From: CAXXOK01 sp963678055
GTDB taxonomy: Bacteria; Bacillota; Clostridia; Christensenellales; Aristaeellaceae
Direction of reading: 5' to 3'
NCBI GenBank assembly: GCA_963678055.1
Contig: OY782679.1
Coordinates: 1,240,001 to 1,304,000, forward strand
Length of the DNA: 64,000 bases
The notes below the pieces were generated by a model. That model worked only from the letters and a program-made list of their open reading frames with translations. It was not told the DNA's origin and ran no database searches. Shown here piece by piece: positions 53,004 to 61,973 of this stretch. Position 1 is the stretch's first letter, and every line of letters starts with the position of its first letter. The translations under genes were made by a program, and so were the position numbers.

Positions 53004-53648
53004 ATGCTACTTCGCTATTTCGGGCATTCTCTGTTTACCGTGACGCTGGACTCTGGCACAGTGATTTTGACGGACCCGTACAATAAGTTCTGCCGCTATC
53101 CGCGGCGGGAACTGCGTGCAGACATTGTGTCCATCAGTCATCACCACTATGATCACAATGCACTTGAAATTGTGGTGGGCAAGCCGTCTGTACTGGATGA
53201 GGCGGGGTATTACCTGCTGCAAGACGATGTGGTAATCACCGGCATACCCACGTTTCACGATAACCACGTTGGCGTTCGGCGGGGGAAGAATATCGTGTAT
53301 GTGATTGAGGCCGAGGGCGTTCGTCTGGTGCACCTGGGCGATTTAGGGCACCTGCCGGATGAAGCGCAGCTGGAAGCCATTGGCAAGCCGGATGTGCTGT
53401 TTGTGCCGGTGGGCGGTACCTTTACGCTGGATGCCAAACGCGCCGCGCAATGTGTGGAGTTGCTATCCCCGCGCATGACCGTGCCCATGCACTATCAAAC
53501 CCGCTTCAGCGAGGATCTTGGCATCGCGCCCGTGACCGACTTTTTAGCGCTGGTAGGCGCGTGCACGGAGCCGTTGATGGAGTATACAGTGAAAAAGGAA
53601 ACGCTGGATACCCTGCCCAAGCTGTTAGTGATGGATATGCAGGAGTAA
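53004..53648 (+). CDS. Metallo-beta-lactamase-fold hydrolase, UlaG-like
   Basis: A 214-residue MBL-fold protein with SHHHYDHN (the HxHxDH-type metal motif), ITGIPTFHDN, HLGDLGH and a final VPMHYQT histidine, as in the short UlaG/COG2220 hydrolases. AGGAGG precedes the ATG. It probably hydrolyses a phosphoester or lactone; the substrate is unknown. It sits between the unrecognised gene and the CTP-synthase homologue, 13 bp before the latter. Confidence 0.85.
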   Translation: MLLRYFGHSLFTVTLDSGTVILTDPYNKFCRYPRRELRADIVSISHHHYDHNALEIVVGKPSVLDEAGYYLLQDDVVITGIPTFHDNHVGVRRGKNIVYVIEAEGVRLVHLGDLGHLPDEAQLEAIGKPDVLFVPVGGTFTLDAKRAAQCVELLSPRMTVPMHYQTRFSEDLGIAPVTDFLALVGACTEPLMEYTVKKETLDTLPKLLVMDMQE

Positions 53649-53661
53649 GGAGTGGCTGAAT

Positions 53662-55254
53662 ATGAAGTATATTTTTATCACAGGCGGCGTGGTATCCTCC
53701 ATTGGTAAAGGCATTACGGCAGCGGCGCTGGGAAAGCTGCTGCATGCACGCGGGTATAAAACCAATTTGCTAAAACTGGATATTTATTATAATGCGGAAC
53801 CGTCGCGGATGAACCCGCTTTTACACGGTGAAAGCTTTATTACCGACGACGGTACAGCGGCCGATCTGGACATTGGGCATTACGAGCGCATAGTCGATGT
53901 AACGCTTTCCGGGGAGTCCAGCTATACCACGGGGCGCATTCACCGCCGTATCATGGAAAAGGAGTGGCGCGGGGGGTACGAAGGTGCGAAAATCCAGGCC
54001 ATTCCGCATGTGACTGATGAGATCAAGGCCTGTATTCAGGAAGTGGCCGAAAACTCCGGCGCGGATATTCAAATTGTGGAAATCGGCGGCACAGTCGGCG
54101 ATATGGAGGTCATGGCGTATGTCGAGGCTATCCGCCAGATGCGCTGGGTATGCGATAGTCTGAGCGATTGCTGTTATATTCATGTCACGCTGATGCCGTT
54201 TATTGCTACGGCAGGAGAGCTGAAAACCAAGCCGATTCAAAATAGCGTTAAGGTGCTGCGCTCCATGGGCATCCAGCCGGATGTCATCGTATGCCGCACC
54301 GAAAAGGCGATGACGACCGAAGCCAGAGAAAAGGTAGCGCTGTTTTGCAATGTGAAAACGCAGAATGTGATTCAAAATCCGGAATCCGACAGCTTCTATG
54401 CATTGCCCATCAGCCTGGAGAAACAGGGTTTGGCTCAAATTGTGCTGGACGAACTGAAACTAAGCGATCCGGGTGCGGACCTTGCTGAGTGGAATGCGAT
54501 GCTAAAGCGCAAAGCTGCCGCAACCGAAACGGTGTACCTTGCGCTGGTGTGTGCATACCCGGATTCGCCCAACGCGTACCTATCCGTGATGGAAGCGGCG
54601 CACCACGCAGCCTTAGCCGAGGGTGTACTGGCTGATATTTCTATTATCAGCGCCGAGGATTTGGACGACGAAACATCCGCCCAGATGCTGGCCGCCTTTG
54701 ATGCATTTCTATTGCCGGGCGGTTATGAAACGCGCGGGGCGGAGGGTGTGATGATCGCGGCAAGGTTTGCAAGAGAGAGCAGGATTCCGGTTCTGGCAAT
54801 CGGGCTTGGCATGCAACTGACCTTGGTTGAAGCCGTGCAGGATGTACTGGATATGCCGGATGCAAATTCCGTCGAGATTGATCCCGCGACACCAAATCCC
54901 GTCATATACTTGCCGGAAGACCGCAAGCTAAACGGCACCGAAGCACCCCTGCTGCGAATGGGTGGCGAGGAGATTACTTTAACCTGCGGCACATTGCAAA
55001 ACGCCTACGGCGCGGATACGGCGCGGGAGCGCCATTCTAACGGCTACGAAGTGAATCCGGATTATGTGGGTAAGCTGGAGGAAGCGGGGCTTACGCTATG
55101 CGCCAAAAGCGCGGACGGAAAGCATGCCGAGGCGTTTATATTTGCGGGGCATCCGTTCTACTGCGCGGTGCTCTATCACCCGGAATACCTGTCACGTCCC
55201 AACCGCCCGCACCCGTTGTTTGTACAGCTAATTCGCCACGCGATTGAGAAATAA
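53662..55254 (+). CDS. CTP synthase homologue with a missing glutaminase cysteine
   Basis: A 530-residue protein aligned to PyrG over its full length. The ligase domain keeps GGVVSSIGKGITAAALG, DLDIGHYERI, TTGRIHRRIMEKEWRGGYEGA and EIGGTVGDME. The C-terminal glutaminase domain keeps PGGYETRG and the His-Glu pair in HPEYLSRP. The nucleophile elbow, normally GICLGMQ, reads AIGLGMQ: residue 381 is Gly (codon GGG at 54802) where the catalytic Cys should be. The usual RHRHRYE segment reads RHSNGYE, and the UTP-site region (KLDIYYNAEPSRM) is also altered. It probably uses free ammonia, or makes a different product. ATG follows AAGGAG. Confidence 0.85.
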   Translation: MKYIFITGGVVSSIGKGITAAALGKLLHARGYKTNLLKLDIYYNAEPSRMNPLLHGESFITDDGTAADLDIGHYERIVDVTLSGESSYTTGRIHRRIMEKEWRGGYEGAKIQAIPHVTDEIKACIQEVAENSGADIQIVEIGGTVGDMEVMAYVEAIRQMRWVCDSLSDCCYIHVTLMPFIATAGELKTKPIQNSVKVLRSMGIQPDVIVCRTEKAMTTEAREKVALFCNVKTQNVIQNPESDSFYALPISLEKQGLAQIVLDELKLSDPGADLAEWNAMLKRKAAATETVYLALVCAYPDSPNAYLSVMEAAHHAALAEGVLADISIISAEDLDDETSAQMLAAFDAFLLPGGYETRGAEGVMIAARFARESRIPVLAIGLGMQLTLVEAVQDVLDMPDANSVEIDPATPNPVIYLPEDRKLNGTEAPLLRMGGEEITLTCGTLQNAYGADTARERHSNGYEVNPDYVGKLEEAGLTLCAKSADGKHAEAFIFAGHPFYCAVLYHPEYLSRPNRPHPLFVQLIRHAIEK

Positions 55255-55338
55255 AGCACCTATCGTACGTAGCACATAATTTACAGCTATTGACTGAAAT
55301 CAGCCTTTTCTGCGGTAGGCAGACAAGGTCTGATGTGT

Positions 55339-55344
55339 TATAAT
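55339..55344 (+). promoter_or_regulatory. Possible -10 element before the CotH gene
   Basis: A perfect TATAAT about 50 bp before the start codon, but only a poor -35 at 17 bp (TAGGCA). Supported mainly by position, since an operon break is likely after the CTP-synthase homologue. Confidence 0.35.
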
Positions 55345-55392
55345 TCTGTTAATTGCTGACTGTGAAAAGTCAATGGATAAGGAGGGAAGACA

Positions 55393-58300
55393 ATGCCCCC
55401 TAGCGAGCAGCAAAGGAAACGGCCGACCAAGGATTACGCGCCACGCAAGCGTAAATCTCAACTATTGTCCATCCTGCCGCTCATCGTGTTGTTTGTTGCG
55501 CTTCTGGCGCTGATGTATGTCATCTTCCCCAAGCAGGCAGGCCGCCAGATTGGCAAAACTGCCTACGAAGGACTGGTCATCAGCGAGGTAATGTCGGCCA
55601 ACTCCACCGCCGTGCCCGATGAAAACGGAGAGTTTTCGGACTGGGTGGAGATATATAATGGCACCGGCGCGGACCTGGACCTGGAAGGTGTGATGATCAC
55701 CAACCGCAGCGACCGCATTACATTCCCGTTCCCGTCCTATGTGCTGAAAGCGGGCGAGTTCGTTATCGTGTTTGCCACCAACAGCTATCAGCTGGATCCT
55801 GCTTTGCCATTCCACGGAAAGTTTAAAATCTCGTCCGTAGGGGAGACACTCTATCTCTACGATCCGGACTTGTACCTGATTGATCAGCTGGCTGTGCCGA
55901 CCATGGTTGCCGATCAGAGCTATGCGCTGACGGGTATTACTCAAGAAGGCAGCAGGGTGTACGAGATTACGGACTTCTACAGCCCCGGCTTCATCAACAG
56001 CGAGGAAGGCTTTCTGGCATACCGCGCTAACAACGCCCGCGAAACCGGTGCGCTGATTATCAACGAAATTGCCCCCGACCCCAAAGTGGGTATCCCGGAT
56101 GATGAAGGCGAGATTGTAGACTGGATCGAGCTGTATAATGCGACCGACCAAACCGTGTCGCTGGCAGGGTACTATTTAAGCGACAAAGAAAACAAACCGT
56201 TGAAATGGAAGTTCCCGTCCAACGCCGCCGTCTCGCCGCATGGGTATTACCTCATCTATTGCTCCGGCAAAGACAAAATGCAGCAAAACGGCATACCACA
56301 CACGAACTTCTCCATCAGCGCAGAGCGTGAAACCGTTGTATTAAGCGACAGCGCAGGCCGATTGATCGACAGGGTCACCGTTGAAAACGTACCGGTTGAC
56401 TATTCTGTGGGCCTGGATAAGAATGGAGCATGGACCCTCTTCCAGCAAGCAACCCCCGGTAACCCCAACACACCGGATGGGCAAAGCAAAGTGGATCAGC
56501 TGATCCGCGCGTTTAACCCCACAGGCGTGTATATTACCGAAGTGATGACATCCAACAGTAGCGCACCCATCGGCGTGACGGGTTTGACAGCCGACTATAT
56601 CGAGTTGTACAACGCGTCCGCCGATGCGGTCGACCTTTCCAACTATGGCTTAAGCGACAACCTTGGTAGACCCCGCAAATGGCAATTCCCCCAGGGAGCA
56701 GTCATCGAACCCGGCGAGTACAAAGTAATTATTTGTGACAGCCAACCCGAACTTTCAAGCTATTATCAGTTTCATACCAATTTCAGCCTTGCAAAAACCG
56801 CTACTTCCGTGGTTTCTTTTTGTGATCCCAGCGGCAAGGTGCTGGACAGAGTTCCGGTTCCTTCCGATTTACCTACCGATGACAGTTACGGTCGCTCGCA
56901 AGGATATGCGGGCTTTTACTACTATTCCGCACCGACACCCGCTGCCGAAAACGGGCAGGGGTACTATGGCTATGTAAGCAGTCCGTCGTTTTCACAAAAC
57001 GGCGGTGAATATACAGGCACCGTTGAGCTAACCATTAACGTTCCGGCCAATACAAGCGTTTACTACACCACCGATGGTTCCACGCCGACCACCAATGCCA
57101 CGCCGTACTCACCCGGCGAGGTACTTTCGTTTAACCGCGTTACGCCCCTTAGAGCCCGCGCGTTCGACCCGACCGGCTTACTACAGCCCAGTCAGGTGAT
57201 TACGCAAACCTATCTGGTCAATGTTTACCACCAGTTGCCCGTTGTGAGCATTGTAACTGAACCCGACAACCTGTGGAATCCAGAAACCGGAATGCTGACG
57301 ATAGGCAATAATGTCATTAAAGAAAAGATACCCTTTAAAAATACTATTTACCGTCAGGTGAAAGAGTCAGAACCTGCAAGCCCGGGCAATGTTGAGCTTT
57401 ATTTGGAAGATGGTACACAGCTGCTTGATCAGGGTATGGAGTTTAAACTGCAAGGAGACTTCAGTTTGGATATGCCGCAAAAATCTTTCAAGCTGAAAGC
57501 TAAATCCAAGTATGGAGAAAAGGTATTTGCAGCAACCTTGTTTGAAGATCGTCCTTTTACGGAATATAAGAGGTTTGTGCTTCGTTCCAGTGGCAACGAT
57601 ACAGCATGGACCCGACTAATAGACGGATTTCAGGATCATCTGATTGATCGTTTCAATGCGAGTTCGGATACGCCGACCACATTGATTTATCAAGCCTGGA
57701 GACCCGTGGCGGTCTACTTAAATGGTGCATACTGGGGCCATTATAATATGCGAGAGCGCGTGGATCGGTATTTTGTTGCCCAGCATGAAGGATTGAGTCT
57801 TGAAGAAGCCGACGGCATGGACATATTGCAATCCAGCGGATCGGTGGTTTTCGGTTCCAATAAAGAATACAGGGCTATGATCAGTAAAGTAAAAACGCTT
57901 TCACCAGGCAAGAATGCCGAAGATTTGCAATATATCTTGGATCATATTGACGTGGATAACTATTTTGACTATTTTGCGTTTGAGATGTTCTTTGGCAACT
58001 CTGATGCGGGTAATATTCGCTTTTATAAGCTGGACGCTGAAGGAAGCAAATGGAAGTGGATTATTTATGATTTGGATTATGGTCTGTTTAACAGTGGGTT
58101 TAATAGCCCCTATAGCTACCTAAAGGAAAAAGGTGCTGGTGACAAGCGCATTGATAATACACTCATCCGTAAACTGTTAGAAAATGATGAAATGCGGGAT
58201 AAGTTCCTGACACGACTTGGCGAGATATATCAGCTGTTTACTACCGATTTCATGTTGCAGGAGCTAGATGTGATGGTCGCCAGAATCGAACCTGAGATGA

Positions 58301-58560
58301 CCTTGCATTTCGCGCGCTGGGCAGAGGAAACCGATAAAGCGATTACATTTGATAATCCTGTTACACCGGAAGGGGCGATACGGTACTGGAACCAGCGATT
58401 GGATCGCTTACGCAATGTGCTGAAAAAGCGACCGACATACTTTTATGAAATGATCCAAGAGCAATTTGGTCTCTCAAATTCGCAAATGATTCCATATTTT
58501 GGCGATAAACCGCCTCTGCCTGATGATGCGGATGTAACCGAAGGCAAGAAGTGGGGTTAA
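55393..58560 (+). CDS. Membrane-anchored CotH-family protein with three lamin-tail domains
   Basis: A 1055-residue protein. A basic head is followed by a membrane anchor (about residues 24-45) and a long outer part: three lamin-tail-like domains at about 58-200, 215-360 and 380-520 (each with SDWVEIYN, VDWIELYN or ADYIELYN), a chitobiase C-terminal-like beta domain (VYYTTDGSTPT) near 555-590, and a CotH kinase domain from about 615 on. The kinase part has FKLQGDFSLDMPQKSFKLK, YWGHYNMRERVDRY and the metal-binding WIIYDLDYG. CotH enzymes phosphorylate surface proteins in spore formers. Its neighbours encode DUF4956 and VTC proteins, a recurrent trio. ATG follows AAGGAGGG. Confidence 0.88.
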   Translation: MPPSEQQRKRPTKDYAPRKRKSQLLSILPLIVLFVALLALMYVIFPKQAGRQIGKTAYEGLVISEVMSANSTAVPDENGEFSDWVEIYNGTGADLDLEGVMITNRSDRITFPFPSYVLKAGEFVIVFATNSYQLDPALPFHGKFKISSVGETLYLYDPDLYLIDQLAVPTMVADQSYALTGITQEGSRVYEITDFYSPGFINSEEGFLAYRANNARETGALIINEIAPDPKVGIPDDEGEIVDWIELYNATDQTVSLAGYYLSDKENKPLKWKFPSNAAVSPHGYYLIYCSGKDKMQQNGIPHTNFSISAERETVVLSDSAGRLIDRVTVENVPVDYSVGLDKNGAWTLFQQATPGNPNTPDGQSKVDQLIRAFNPTGVYITEVMTSNSSAPIGVTGLTADYIELYNASADAVDLSNYGLSDNLGRPRKWQFPQGAVIEPGEYKVIICDSQPELSSYYQFHTNFSLAKTATSVVSFCDPSGKVLDRVPVPSDLPTDDSYGRSQGYAGFYYYSAPTPAAENGQGYYGYVSSPSFSQNGGEYTGTVELTINVPANTSVYYTTDGSTPTTNATPYSPGEVLSFNRVTPLRARAFDPTGLLQPSQVITQTYLVNVYHQLPVVSIVTEPDNLWNPETGMLTIGNNVIKEKIPFKNTIYRQVKESEPASPGNVELYLEDGTQLLDQGMEFKLQGDFSLDMPQKSFKLKAKSKYGEKVFAATLFEDRPFTEYKRFVLRSSGNDTAWTRLIDGFQDHLIDRFNASSDTPTTLIYQAWRPVAVYLNGAYWGHYNMRERVDRYFVAQHEGLSLEEADGMDILQSSGSVVFGSNKEYRAMISKVKTLSPGKNAEDLQYILDHIDVDNYFDYFAFEMFFGNSDAGNIRFYKLDAEGSKWKWIIYDLDYGLFNSGFNSPYSYLKEKGAGDKRIDNTLIRKLLENDEMRDKFLTRLGEIYQLFTTDFMLQELDVMVARIEPEMTLHFARWAEETDKAITFDNPVTPEGAIRYWNQRLDRLRNVLKKRPTYFYEMIQEQFGLSNSQMIPYFGDKPPLPDDADVTEGKKWG

Positions 58561-58633
58561 GCATACAAGGTTGACATGCCACCGGTATCGAACTATGATA
58601 CTAGGCAATTGATTTCAAGAAGGAGAATACGCC

Positions 58634-59329
58634 ATGATTTCATCTCTTATGCAGCTGACCAGCATTACGGATATCGTCAGCAATACAGGTCTGGCAGCAC
58701 AGTTTAAGGATATCGTGCCCGGCGATCTGTTCCTGGCACTGGGGCTGGGATTCGTGATCGGTATGGTCATTGCAATCGTCTATCGCAAAACCTATCGGGG
58801 TGTGCTCTATAGCCCGACGTTTGCCATCACGCTGATTATGCTCACGCTGATTACCACCCCGGTGGTTATGGTCATCAAGGGCGATATCGCACTTTCCATG
58901 GGTATGGTCGGCGCACTGTCCATTGTGCGTTTCCGTACCGCCGTGAAAGACCCGATGGATACGGCCTATATGTTCTGGGCGCTGACGATGGGCATCCTGC
59001 TGGGTGCGCAGCTGTATCTGGTGGCGCTGATTACGGTGCTGTGCATCAGTGTGCTGATGTTTGTGCTGTCGTTTATCAAATTCAACAATCCCAACTCCTA
59101 TCTACTGGTCATCCATTATGATGAGTACGCAGAACCGGCCATTAAAACGGGGCTTAGCCGGTCTTCCAAGAACTTTAAACTGCGTTCTAAATCCCTGACG
59201 CGCGCCGGTGCCGAAATGACCTACGAAGTGCGCCTGAGTGATAGGCACGAGATTGTCACCCGTATGCTCGACATCGAAGGCGTACACGATGCGACTTTGG
59301 TTGCCTGCCAAAGCGATGTAGGGGTGTAG
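58634..59329 (+). CDS. DUF4956 membrane protein
   Basis: A 231-residue protein with three or four membrane helices in residues 30-150 (GLGFVIGMVIAIVY, TFAITLIMLTLITTPVVMV, MFWALTMGILLGAQLYLVALI) and the family landmark LSMGMVGALSIVRFRTAVKDP (in parts). A soluble C-terminal domain follows. DUF4956 genes are regularly next to cotH and VTC polyphosphate polymerase genes, suggesting a shared function at the membrane. ATG follows AGAAGGAG. Confidence 0.88.
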   Translation: MISSLMQLTSITDIVSNTGLAAQFKDIVPGDLFLALGLGFVIGMVIAIVYRKTYRGVLYSPTFAITLIMLTLITTPVVMVIKGDIALSMGMVGALSIVRFRTAVKDPMDTAYMFWALTMGILLGAQLYLVALITVLCISVLMFVLSFIKFNNPNSYLLVIHYDEYAEPAIKTGLSRSSKNFKLRSKSLTRAGAEMTYEVRLSDRHEIVTRMLDIEGVHDATLVACQSDVGV

Positions 59330-59379
59330 GGGACACAATCCCGTTTGCCTGCTACTTGGTTGAGAGGAGATAAACACAC

Positions 59380-60090
59380 TTGGCTGTTGCGCTGCCACTG
59401 CGGCATGAAATGAAATTCTATATCAACCAGATGGAGTACAATCTCCTGTCGCGCGCCATCGACCGCGTATTGTTCCGCGACCCCAACGGCGACCCGGAGC
59501 ACAATGAGTATCATATCCGTTCGCTGTACTTTGATGCCTATAACAACCAGGCGCTGCTGGACAAGATTAATGGTGTGCGCGACCGCGATAAATATCGCCT
59601 GCGCATTTACAATATGTCGGACGAGCTGATCCGCATGGAGTGCAAATCCAAAATCGGCAACCTGATCTCCAAACGCGCCATTTCCATTCCCAGAACGCTG
59701 GCCGAGCAGCTGATAGCGGGCGACCCGACAGGGCTGGAAAGAACGCGATCGGGCTTATTGCAGGATATGTTTCGGGAGATGACATTGCACCTTTTACACC
59801 CCGTGGTGATTGTCGACTATGTACGGGAGGCGTACCTGTACCCGGTCGACGAGGTTCGCGTAACCTTTGACAAACAACTGCGCACTGGGGTTAACTCCAC
59901 GGAGTTGTTCAACCCCTTTGTGCCAACGGTGCCGCCGATTGGTGACGAGCGTATTATTTTGGAGATCAAGTACGACCGTTCGCTGCCGCCGTTTATCCGC
60001 GATCTGCTGTGTACCTATGTGCGAAGTGCGCAAAACAGCGCGATCTCCAAATATTGTATTTGCAGACGATTTGAAGATTTGGAGTATTAA
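59380..60090 (+). CDS. VTC-domain polyphosphate polymerase-like protein
   Basis: A 236-residue VTC-domain protein. It has HEMKFYIN at the N-terminus (E-x-K-[YF] signature of the tunnel fold), RSLYFDAYNN, DRDKYRLRIYN, ECKSKIGNLISKR and EIKYDRSLP, all positions where basic and acidic residues line the active site. Start is TTG 59380 with GAGAGGAG upstream. In yeast the domain makes polyphosphate from ATP; the bacterial members are presumed similar. It is part of the cotH-DUF4956-VTC cluster. Confidence 0.88.
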   Translation: MAVALPLRHEMKFYINQMEYNLLSRAIDRVLFRDPNGDPEHNEYHIRSLYFDAYNNQALLDKINGVRDRDKYRLRIYNMSDELIRMECKSKIGNLISKRAISIPRTLAEQLIAGDPTGLERTRSGLLQDMFREMTLHLLHPVVIVDYVREAYLYPVDEVRVTFDKQLRTGVNSTELFNPFVPTVPPIGDERIILEIKYDRSLPPFIRDLLCTYVRSAQNSAISKYCICRRFEDLEY

Positions 60091-60091
60091 C

Positions 60092-60826
60092 ATGCGTTTT
60101 ACGAAATGGATACAAAAAACAGCCGCTGCTGCTGTAGCGGTTGTTTTACTGTGCGGTGGGATGAGCGTTGCTTTGGCCGAATCTGAGGCCAGAGACGCGT
60201 TTATTGATGATATTATCAACTTAGCGGAAACTTTGTATGACAAAGCAAACAATCGCCTGCAACGTGCACAGTACGCCGGTGACATTTATGTTTGCAAGAA
60301 CTTTACCGTGCATTTATTTACGCAAACAGCGCAACCCTACCGCATGGCCGCCTATCCGGATGTGCCGCTGATTATCCCCAACAATCTTCCGCCGGATGAA
60401 TGCGTGGACTTTGCCTACGGTCAGGTGTGGGAGGACATTTCTGCCTCACAGGGCAATCCGTTTGTTGTAGCAGCCGAGTTTCGTTATGATTCCAGCTTGT
60501 CCAAGGATGAAAACAAAGAAATTGCCCGCGAATTTATGATGCAGGTAGAGCGCGGCGATTATTTCCAAATGTCAGCAGATTACTATTATGGTGTCGGTGC
60601 ACACAGCCTTGTTTTTATTGAAAATTATGATCCTGAATTTCAAACCGTACGCTGGACGGATTCCAACATGAAGGGTGAAAAGCGCGATGGCGTGCGCTAC
60701 GGGAAGGTACAGTTTGAGGCCGAGAAAAATATCGACTGGTTCGTAGAAGCCTTTTGCCATCCCAAACGCGGGGCGACGTTGTACCGCCTGCGGGATGATA
60801 TTATCTTCGCAGCCGGGCAAGACTGA
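60092..60826 (+). CDS. Secreted protein of unknown function with a possible Cys/His amidase-like core
   Basis: A 244-residue exported protein; the signal peptide spans residues 1-30 and ends SVALA. The ATG lies one base after the VTC stop, with GGAG inside the VTC 3' end, so it belongs to the same operon. The mature part contains DECVDFAYGQVW (Cys in a helix start) and, 90 residues later, GAHSLVFIENYD followed by VRWTDSNMKG. This Cys-then-His-strand order recalls NlpC/P60 or CHAP amidases, but the motifs are not exact and no family is assigned. It may act on the wall next to the CotH protein. Confidence 0.7.
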   Translation: MRFTKWIQKTAAAAVAVVLLCGGMSVALAESEARDAFIDDIINLAETLYDKANNRLQRAQYAGDIYVCKNFTVHLFTQTAQPYRMAAYPDVPLIIPNNLPPDECVDFAYGQVWEDISASQGNPFVVAAEFRYDSSLSKDENKEIAREFMMQVERGDYFQMSADYYYGVGAHSLVFIENYDPEFQTVRWTDSNMKGEKRDGVRYGKVQFEAEKNIDWFVEAFCHPKRGATLYRLRDDIIFAAGQD

Positions 60827-60907
60827 TCGTATTTCGTATATCATTAAATTGCGTTCACGATTTAACGCGAATACCGATGAAATACAAAATTGACTTGGGA
60901 AATCGTA

Positions 60908-60936
60908 TTGCCAAGCGTTTTTATATGGGGTAGAAT
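60908..60936 (+). promoter_or_regulatory. Promoter of upp
   Basis: TTGCCA (60908-60913), 17 bp, TAGAAT (60931-60936), about 60 bp before the start codon. Confidence 0.65.
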
Positions 60937-60996
60937 AGATGGGTATAAGTTGAAAACCTTGTATCGTCTGCCAAAATGTTTAAAGGGGGACATACC

Positions 60997-61626
60997 TTGG
61001 GCAAAATCCACATCTTTGATCATCCGCTGATTCAGCATAAGCTGGCTATCATGCGCGATAAAAATACCGGCGCGAAGGAATTTCGCGAATTGCTAGAAGA
61101 AATTTCCATGCTGATGGTGTTTGAGGTTACTCGCGGCTTACCCACCGAGGAAGTGGACGTGGAAACCCCGATCTGCCAGATGAAAACCAAAATGCTCGCC
61201 GGACACAAAATCGGCATTATTCCCATTTTGCGCGCCGGTCTTGGCATGGTGGAAGGCATTCTAAAGTTGATTCCCACGGCGCGTGTCGGCCATATAGGCC
61301 TGTACCGTGACCCGGATACCCTGCAACCTGTGGAGTATTACTGCAAATTGCCTGTAGACAGCGAAGAACGGGAACTGTTTATACTCGATCCCATGCTGGC
61401 AACAGGCGGCAGTGCATCGGCCGCAATTACGTTTTTAAAGCAGCGCAACTGCAAAAACATCCACCTGGTTTGCCTGATTGCCGCGCCTGAAGGTATTGAG
61501 CGCATTCAGAAAGACCACGACGATGTTGATGTATTTATTGCCGCCTGTGACGATCACCTGAACGATCACGGATATATCGTACCCGGCCTGGGCGACGCAG
61601 GTGACAGGCTTTTCGGCACGAAATAA
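60997..61626 (+). CDS. upp: Uracil phosphoribosyltransferase
   Basis: A 209-residue enzyme of normal length making UMP from uracil and PRPP. Typical segments are KIHIFDHPLIQHKLAIMRD, PILRAGLGMVEGI, HIGLYRDPDTLQPVEYYCKLP and the PRPP loop LDPMLATGGSASAAI. The start is TTG 60997 with AAGGGGGA upstream; an in-frame ATG at 60976 comes before the ribosome site. It precedes the V-type ATPase genes by 23 bp and may be co-transcribed with them. Confidence 0.95.
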   Translation: MGKIHIFDHPLIQHKLAIMRDKNTGAKEFRELLEEISMLMVFEVTRGLPTEEVDVETPICQMKTKMLAGHKIGIIPILRAGLGMVEGILKLIPTARVGHIGLYRDPDTLQPVEYYCKLPVDSEERELFILDPMLATGGSASAAITFLKQRNCKNIHLVCLIAAPEGIERIQKDHDDVDVFIAACDDHLNDHGYIVPGLGDAGDRLFGTK

Positions 61627-61649
61627 CGGCCCATCGTAAAGGAGTAACT

Positions 61650-61973
61650 ATGGCACAAGAACTGTTTCTTTCGGTACAGCAGGCGGAGGAGAACGCAGAC
61701 CAAACCCTGCAGGCCGCCCAGCAGCAAGCGCGCGATCTGATTAAAGAAACCGAGGCGCAGATCAAAGCGGAGGACCGCAAGGCTTCGCTTGAAAACCGGA
61801 CACAGTATCAAACCATTCTTGACAACAAGCGCAAGGATGTAGAAAAGAGCATAGAGGACAAAGGTCCGCAGGTGCAGTCCTCGCAGGAGGAAAGCCTTGT
61901 CTCTGCGCGTAAAAACCTGGATAAAGCAGCGGAAATGATTTTTGAAAGGATCTGGAGCAATGGCGATCGTTGA
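61650..61973 (+). CDS. V/A-type ATPase peripheral stalk subunit (H/G-like)
   Basis: A 107-residue, highly charged protein predicted to be one long helix (QQAEENADQTLQAAQQQARDL ... KAEDRKASLENR; parts shown), like the stalk subunit G/H (NtpF/AtpH) of bacterial V-type ATPases. ATG follows AAAGGAG. It overlaps subunit I by 14 bp. The assignment rests on position and coiled-coil character. Confidence 0.75.
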   Translation: MAQELFLSVQQAEENADQTLQAAQQQARDLIKETEAQIKAEDRKASLENRTQYQTILDNKRKDVEKSIEDKGPQVQSSQEESLVSARKNLDKAAEMIFERIWSNGDR

